6,187 bases of DNA from Methanobacteriota archaeon (GTDB lineage Archaea; Thermoplasmatota; Poseidoniia; Poseidoniales; Poseidoniaceae). Below the pieces are notes generated by a model that saw only the letters and a list, made by a program, of their open reading frames with translations, ran no database searches and was not told the DNA's origin. Below, one piece after another: positions 1 through 3,979 of the stretch. Numbering within the stretch: position 1 is the first letter of the stretch; each line of letters opens with the position of its first letter. The translations under genes and the position numbers were made by a program. The stretch is from the NCBI GenBank assembly GCA_002726845.1, contig PBSP01000013.1:1-6187 (forward strand). Reading direction: 5' to 3'.

Positions 1-293
1 AGGATGTGAATCGGCCCTTCAACAAGAAGTGGCTCAACAGAAGCCGCAATGGATTCGGTTTCTTCCAAATCTAGGATGAGCATTCGGTGTTGACCATCGC
101 CCAGCGTTTTGAGTTGCTCAAGCAGCGCCTTGAGTTGAGTTTCATTTCGTGAAGCAACAACAACATTTGCTCCTGCTTTTGCCATAACTTGGGCTGTCGC
201 TGCTCCGATTCCTCGACTCGCTCCGCAAATGAGCGCTGTCTTGCCTGCAAGGGCATTGCTGTGGAGAACGGCTTGGTCACCGAGGAGGTCCAT
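1..293 (-). CDS. Short-chain dehydrogenase/reductase (SDR), N-terminal part, cut by left edge
   Basis: This is the N-terminal 97 residues of an NAD(P)-dependent oxidoreductase of the classical SDR family; the rest, including the YxxxK active site, lies beyond the left edge. Visible are a short leader (residues 1-16), then beta1 and the dinucleotide-binding loop CGASRGIG (residues 23-30, where most members have TGxxxGIG), an alpha helix, beta2 ending in VVVASRN (44-50), and beta3 ending in LILDLE (72-77). An Arg at the end of beta2 is commonly linked to NADP preference, which is inference here. The ATG at 293 is chosen because an in-frame TAA lies at 320-318 with no other ATG between. It starts 38 nt after the alpha/beta hydrolase stop on the same strand, so it is probably the third gene of the aspS transcript. 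The substrate cannot be told from this fragment. Confidence 0.88.
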   Translation of the reverse strand, partial: MDLLGDQAVLHSNALAGKTALICGASRGIGAATAQVMAKAGANVVVASRNETQLKALLEQLKTLGDGQHRMLILDLEETESIAASVEPLLVEGPIHI

Positions 294-331
294 GAGCAGT
301 CGTGTGGCTTCTCTCTCTTAGTGATTCGCTC

Positions 332-1078
332 TTACAACCAATCCAGGATTGCTTCCTGTTGTACCAACCAATCGTCGCTTGCCGCATCGATGATGCTGTA
401 GTGGTCTCCGGGCAACCAAACTTTCTGCACATCACATCCTTTTGCCTTCATTGCCCGTGCATAGGTTTCGCTTTGCTCGATTGGAACATCAACATCTCGT
501 TCTCCGTGGATCAAAAGAACCGGTGAATGAGGAGGTAAATCGATTGGATTGACCTTCTTCCAAATCGTTTCTTGCTCGTAGGGATTGCAACCCATCCACC
601 GACGGATTGCATCTCCCTCATCGCTCAATCTTGCTTTGTCAGCACCAAACAGATCGGTAATCGGAGCTTGCGCAACACAAAGCCACGGTTTGCGTTCTGC
701 TTTGCTTGCCATAAGTAGAGCGAGGTGTCCTCCTGCAGAATGGCCCATCACCATGCTTCTGGTTATGTCGATTCCAGGGAGGAGTGCAAGTTGTCCCCAA
801 GCTCGCAGTATGTCTGAAAGCGTGTCCATCCATACACCTTCATCACCCTCCTCCCATCGTCGGAATTCGATGTTCCATGCTGCAATTCCAGCATCACTGA
901 GTGCATTTGCAATAGGAAGCATCAACTCGGAAGTGTACTGCTTTTTCCAGAAACCACCATGGATGAGCATGATGCACGGTAGACCGTGGTCGTTTTCAAA
1001 GGGCGATGGGTAATCGGGCATGTGCAAATCAGCATATTGCCATGATTCGGCACCCCATTGCATTCGATCGATGGGCAT
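332..1078 (-). CDS. Alpha/beta hydrolase, arylformamidase/esterase-like
   Basis: This 248-residue protein is a probable cytoplasmic serine hydrolase acting on esters or amides. The oxyanion-hole motif HGGFW is at residues 40-44, the nucleophile elbow GHSAGG at 112-117 (Ser114), the acid in HGERDVDVP at 191-199 (Asp195 likely), and the base in GDHYS at 224-228 (His226), so the catalytic triad is intact and in the normal order. HGGFW plus GHSAGGHL is typical of the kynurenine formamidase / BD-FAE / prolyl-oligopeptidase-like esterase group; I cannot choose among them, and no kynurenine-pathway neighbour is present. No signal peptide is seen. The ATG at 1078 is preferred because it lies just 10 nt after the aspS stop. 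An in-frame ATG at 1135 would overlap the conserved aspS C-terminus by 47 nt, and another ATG at 1063 is possible. There is no clear Shine-Dalgarno; translational coupling to aspS is plausible. The downstream SDR follows after 38 nt. Confidence 0.88.
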   Translation of the reverse strand: MPIDRMQWGAESWQYADLHMPDYPSPFENDHGLPCIMLIHGGFWKKQYTSELMLPIANALSDAGIAAWNIEFRRWEEGDEGVWMDTLSDILRAWGQLALLPGIDITRSMVMGHSAGGHLALLMASKAERKPWLCVAQAPITDLFGADKARLSDEGDAIRRWMGCNPYEQETIWKKVNPIDLPPHSPVLLIHGERDVDVPIEQSETYARAMKAKGCDVQKVWLPGDHYSIIDAASDDWLVQQEAILDWL

Positions 1079-1088
1079 GGAAGCCAAC

Positions 1089-2489
1089 TCATGGCGTAAC
1101 GCGCTGTCGATCACGCGGGAACAGGACCGTCTCACGCACGTTGCGGGAACCGGTTAAGACCATCAGAAGGCGTGCTACTCCGAGACCCCAACCAGCGTGC
1201 GGGGGTGCTCCAAAGCGAAAGCCATCGGTATAGAAGGAAAAATCATCGGGATTCAACCCTTTGTTGCGCAGGTTTTGTTCTAGGACATCGACGTTGTGTT
1301 CGCGTTGTCCTCCGCTGGTCATCTCATCGCGTCCATAATTCAAATCAAATCCGCGGCTTAACTGCTCACCGGTTACACCGTTTTCACCAGAGACATGGTG
1401 GATGTAGAACGGCTTCATTGCCATGGGCCAACGTGGTAAGAAATGGAACCCAGGGTATTTTTCGGCGATGATGTCACAATGCGAGGAGTCAATGTCATCA
1501 CCCCATTGAATGTCTTGTCCTGCATCCTGAACCATCTTGATGGCATCGCAATAGTCAATGCGAGGGAACGGTAGAGAAGGCACCTCTACTGAGATTGGTT
1601 CCAATTCCTGTGTTTCTCGGAAGGCGTTGATGGTATCGATGTGGTCTTGATCGTTTTGTGCCACCGATTTCCAGATGTGATGAATCATCCGCTCTTGAAC
1701 ACCCATGACGTCCTCGTCTGTCATCCAAGCGGCTTCGATATCGAATGAAATGAATTCATTGAGGTGCCGATAAGTGTCGTGATTTTCAGCCCTGAAAGCA
1801 GGTCCAATTTCAAACACACGCTCCATACCACCGAGGACGGCAAGTTGCTTGTACAGTTGTGGGCTTTGTGAGAGAAATGCCGGCGTGTCAAAATACATCA
1901 TTGGGAACAAGTTTGTTCCCCCTTCAGATGCTGAAGCAATGATTTTTGGAGTGTTGATTTCTTTGAAACCTTCGCCAATTAGGTGTTCTCTGCCGTACTG
2001 CAATACTCGGGCACGGAGCGTAAACATGGCGTTTACATGAGCCCGTCGTAGGTCGAGGAAACGATTGTCCAGTCGGGTGTCGAGACCAATCGAAACCGTA
2101 TCGGTTATTCCCAGCGGTAGTGGTGCATTCGCCCGCGTTAATACGTTCACGCTTGTTGCCACGAGTTCGTACGTGGGTGGAGGAGGACTTTCACCATCCT
2201 TGAGCTTCGGTGGCCTTTTTTGCGCCACTGTTCCTGTAAATTGGAGCGTTGACTCACGGGTCATGCGTTGCACCAAATCGAGGTCATTCTCTCCAACATT
2301 GTCTGCTTTGAGAAAGACTTGGAGTTTTCCTGTCCCATCCCGAAGGTCGACAAAGCAAATCGCACCTTTGCCGCGATTTGCTTCCATAAAGCCGCATATG
2401 GTCACTTCTGTTCCAACAAGTTCCGCACCTTTGTTTTGGATTTGGCCTAAGGTGTGGGTTCGATATGCAGTAGGGTGCCAGTCTGCCAT
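1089..2489 (-). CDS. aspS: Aspartyl-tRNA synthetase, archaeal/eukaryotic type
   Basis: This is a 466-residue class IIb synthetase that charges tRNA with aspartate in the cytoplasm. An N-terminal OB-fold anticodon-binding domain (about residues 15-125, with FVDLRDGTGKLQVFL at 46-60) is followed by the catalytic domain. Seen there are LDTRLDNRFLDLRR (136-149), the Asp-binding QSPQLYKQ (208-215), motif 2 FRAE..RHLNEF (232-246), SGGQREH (392-398) and motif 3 GWGLGVARLL (433-442), ending in LFPRDRQRVTP. There is no bacterial GAD insertion, and the length fits archaeal AspRS (about 430-440) plus a proline-rich loop at about 92-105. Oddities are Ala439 where motif 3 normally has Glu/Asp before the invariant Arg, and Glu36 where, by my recalled alignment, discriminating archaeal enzymes have Trp and non-discriminating ones His. 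Whether it also charges tRNA-Asn is therefore undecided. The ATG at 2489 gives the expected N-terminus and has a TATA-like box 26 nt upstream. It is the first gene of a three-gene minus-strand block and is divergent from metK. Confidence 0.97.
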   Translation of the reverse strand: MADWHPTAYRTHTLGQIQNKGAELVGTEVTICGFMEANRGKGAICFVDLRDGTGKLQVFLKADNVGENDLDLVQRMTRESTLQFTGTVAQKRPPKLKDGESPPPPTYELVATSVNVLTRANAPLPLGITDTVSIGLDTRLDNRFLDLRRAHVNAMFTLRARVLQYGREHLIGEGFKEINTPKIIASASEGGTNLFPMMYFDTPAFLSQSPQLYKQLAVLGGMERVFEIGPAFRAENHDTYRHLNEFISFDIEAAWMTDEDVMGVQERMIHHIWKSVAQNDQDHIDTINAFRETQELEPISVEVPSLPFPRIDYCDAIKMVQDAGQDIQWGDDIDSSHCDIIAEKYPGFHFLPRWPMAMKPFYIHHVSGENGVTGEQLSRGFDLNYGRDEMTSGGQREHNVDVLEQNLRNKGLNPDDFSFYTDGFRFGAPPHAGWGLGVARLLMVLTGSRNVRETVLFPRDRQRVTP

Positions 2490-2510
2490 GGCAATTCCTG
2501 TCTGATGTTC

Positions 2511-2519
2511 CTAAAATAG
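2511..2519 (-). promoter_or_regulatory. TATA-like box for aspS block
   Basis: On the minus strand this reads CTATTTTAG, an AT-rich patch in otherwise mixed sequence, centred 26 nt upstream of the aspS ATG. An archaeal TATA box sits about 25 nt before the transcription start, so transcription would begin at or next to the ATG (leaderless mRNA). This is a positional inference; the box is not a perfect consensus match. Confidence 0.45.
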
Positions 2520-2556
2520 CAATCGCCAGAGTCGATTCCTTTGCGCAAACCAAACC

Positions 2557-2565
2557 TTTGATAAT
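2557..2565 (+). promoter_or_regulatory. TATA-like box for metK
   Basis: The sequence TTTGATAAT is centred 26 nt upstream of the metK ATG at 2587, the same spacing as the box before aspS on the other strand. It would again give a leaderless transcript if the host is archaeal. GATAAT also resembles a bacterial -10 element, but no good -35 element is visible at the usual distance upstream and there is no Shine-Dalgarno before the ATG. Confidence 0.42.
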
Positions 2566-2586
2566 GTGAATCCAAGGCGTTGGAGC

Positions 2587-3831
2587 ATGGCACAGCGTGT
2601 ATTCAGTTCCGAATCGGTTACTTGTGGCCACCCTGACAAAGTCTGCGACGCCATTTCCGATGCCATTGTTGATGCGTGTTTGGCGATTGACAAGCACGCT
2701 CGTGTTGCGGTTGAAACTTGCATCAAAGGAATGCCGGAGAAGAGCGTTATTGTTCTCGCAGGAGAGGTTTCACTCAAAGGTGAGACGCCGGATTACGCAG
2801 CGATAGCACGTCAAGCGGCGGCAGAGATAGGTTACACCTCTCACGATATTGGCATGGATGCGACAGATCCATCGTTGTGCGATGTTTTGGTATACGTAAC
2901 AACACAATCGGCCTTTATCGATCAAGGGGTCAATCGCGACAGTATTGAATCACAAGGGGCCGGCGACCAAGGTCTCATGTTTGGATATGCTTGTGATGAA
3001 ACAGAAGCTTACAGTGAGTTGGAAGGGCGTTTCTTTCCACTTGCAGCAGCCCTCTCTCAACGCCTTTCACGTAGGCTAAGAACGGTGCGAGAAGAGAACA
3101 TACTGCCATGGGCTCGTCCTGATGGAAAGACACAAGTGACGGTTGCTTACGACGAAAACGGGGCAATCAGCGGTGTTGACACGGTTGTTGTCGCCATACA
3201 ACACGACAAGCGACTCAAAGATCAATTTGATGGTTCTGTAGAATCCGAACTTGCTCACGTACGGGAAGCCATCACGAAGCATGTGGTTGAAACAACGATA
3301 CCGAAGGAATTGCTGCTTCCGGGTTACAAGCTTATTGTGAATGGAACGGGTCGTTTCGCAGACCCAGGTGGTCCTTATGCGGACGCAGGGTTGACCGGTC
3401 GAAAGATCATAGTCGACACATATGGCGGTCTGGGACGACACGGTGGCGGTGCATTTAGTGGAAAAGATCCATCAAAAGTCGATCGCAGTGCCGCATACGC
3501 TGCACGTTGGGCTGCGAAGCACGTCGTTGCTGCAGGTCTTGCAACAAAGTTCGAGATTCAACTCGCCTACGTTATCGGTGTTGCTGAACCGGTAAGTCTG
3601 ATGGTGGATTCGTTTGGAACAGGCAGCGTTTCAAACGAGGAACTTGCTCGACGTGTTGAAGCAACCTTTGATTTCCGACCGGCCGCAATCGCACGAGACC
3701 TTGACTTGCTTCAACCAATTTACAAAGAAACATCTTCTGGAGGTCACTTTGGCAGACCACCTACAAACGAAGGGCACTTCCCATGGGAGCGCATAGATTC
3801 CGAACGAATTGAAAAACTCCTTCATTCGTGA
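2587..3831 (+). CDS. metK: S-adenosylmethionine synthetase (methionine adenosyltransferase), bacterial type
   Basis: This 414-residue enzyme makes S-adenosylmethionine from ATP and methionine in the cytoplasm. It opens with the family N-terminus FSSESVTCGHPDKVCD (residues 6-21; His15 and Asp17 bind ATP/metal). Signature 1, GAGDQGLMFGY, is at 124-134, RPDGKTQV at 177-184, GLTGRKIIVDTYGG at 268-281, and signature 2, GGGAFSGKDPSKVDRS, at 286-301. It ends with PIYKET (377-382) and FPWERID. This is the bacterial/eukaryotic MetK family, not the unrelated-looking archaeal-type MAT. It is about 30 residues longer than E. coli MetK; extra residues lie in the loop around 208-225 and before FPWE (GRPPTNEGHFPW, 389-400). 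The usual NPTGRF reads NGTGRF (252-257). The ATG at 2587 is chosen because MetK proteins start a few residues before this FSSES block; an in-frame GTG at 2566 would add seven atypical residues and overlap the putative TATA box. It is divergent from aspS. Confidence 0.97.
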   Translation: MAQRVFSSESVTCGHPDKVCDAISDAIVDACLAIDKHARVAVETCIKGMPEKSVIVLAGEVSLKGETPDYAAIARQAAAEIGYTSHDIGMDATDPSLCDVLVYVTTQSAFIDQGVNRDSIESQGAGDQGLMFGYACDETEAYSELEGRFFPLAAALSQRLSRRLRTVREENILPWARPDGKTQVTVAYDENGAISGVDTVVVAIQHDKRLKDQFDGSVESELAHVREAITKHVVETTIPKELLLPGYKLIVNGTGRFADPGGPYADAGLTGRKIIVDTYGGLGRHGGGAFSGKDPSKVDRSAAYAARWAAKHVVAAGLATKFEIQLAYVIGVAEPVSLMVDSFGTGSVSNEELARRVEATFDFRPAAIARDLDLLQPIYKETSSGGHFGRPPTNEGHFPWERIDSERIEKLLHS

Positions 3832-3892
3832 ACTTTGCAGTCTTCAAGCCGATTCGCTCAAGTGCTGTTAACACCTCGCAGGAATTGGTCCG
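3832..3892 (+). promoter_or_regulatory. metK / secreted-protein gene spacer with weak TATA-like site
   Basis: This 61-nt spacer contains GTTAAC at 3867-3872, centred about 24 nt before the ATG at 3893, which could be a weak TATA element. AGGA at 3879-3882 is too far from the ATG to be a good Shine-Dalgarno. There is no hairpin followed by a T-run that would end the metK transcript, so the downstream gene may be read through from metK or have its own weak promoter. Confidence 0.25.
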
Positions 3893-3979
3893 ATGTCGCA
3901 ACTCTCCATTCGTGCAGTCGTTTTGGTTGGTTTGATGCTGCTCGCAAGCGCATCACCAATCGCTCAAGTAGCACGAGCA
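3893..3979 (+). other. Signal peptide of the secreted SGNH protein
   Basis: Residues 1-29 have one Arg (position 7), a hydrophobic stretch (AVVLVGLMLLASA) and a small-x-small site ARA followed by Asp30, so Sec export with signal peptidase I cleavage is expected. No twin-arginine motif and no lipobox cysteine is present, so the protein is not a Tat substrate or lipoprotein by these signals. Confidence 0.85.

Larger units (their letters stand above)
2490..2586. promoter_or_regulatory. Divergent intergenic region between aspS and metK
   Basis: The 97 nt between the two divergent start codons must hold both promoters. Each start codon has an AT-rich box centred 26 nt upstream (see separate entries), consistent with leaderless or near-leaderless archaeal transcripts. 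I see no Shine-Dalgarno near either start and no convincing inverted repeat or riboswitch. In particular there is no SAM-riboswitch-like leader in front of metK, and the space is too short for one. Confidence 0.6.

Noticed and set aside
322..330. Recurring GATTCGCT word (about 323, 3851 and 6144)
   Set aside because: Three scattered copies, two within or near coding sequence, with no conserved flanks or spacing; likely chance from common codons (GAT TCG CT).
585..1013. Plus-strand 142-codon open frame opposite the hydrolase
   Set aside because: It is antisense to a gene with an intact catalytic triad and shows no recognisable motif; it is a shadow frame.
1089..1092. ATGA start/stop overlap at the end of aspS
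   Set aside because: The ATG at 1092 is not in the hydrolase frame; it opens only a short shadow frame of about 50 codons, so the hydrolase start at 1078 is kept.
1079..1135. Upstream in-frame ATG at 1135 extending the hydrolase by 19 residues
   Set aside because: It would overlap the strongly conserved aspS C-terminus by 47 nt, and the added residues (MRRSCSRVIDSALRHELAS) simply reflect aspS sequence in another frame.
2065..2505. Plus-strand 146-codon open frame opposite aspS
   Set aside because: It lies antisense to the conserved OB-fold region and runs across the aspS start; composition is that of a shadow.
2566..2586. GTG start for metK at 2566
   Set aside because: It adds seven residues not seen in MetK proteins, and the GTG abuts the putative TATA box; the ATG at 2587 matches the family N-terminus.
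3076..3441. Minus-strand 121-codon open frame opposite metK
   Set aside because: It is antisense to the most conserved part of MetK and has no family resemblance.
3832..3892. Possible metK terminator or small RNA in the spacer
   Set aside because: No stable hairpin or T-run is visible in the 61 nt, so neither can be supported.
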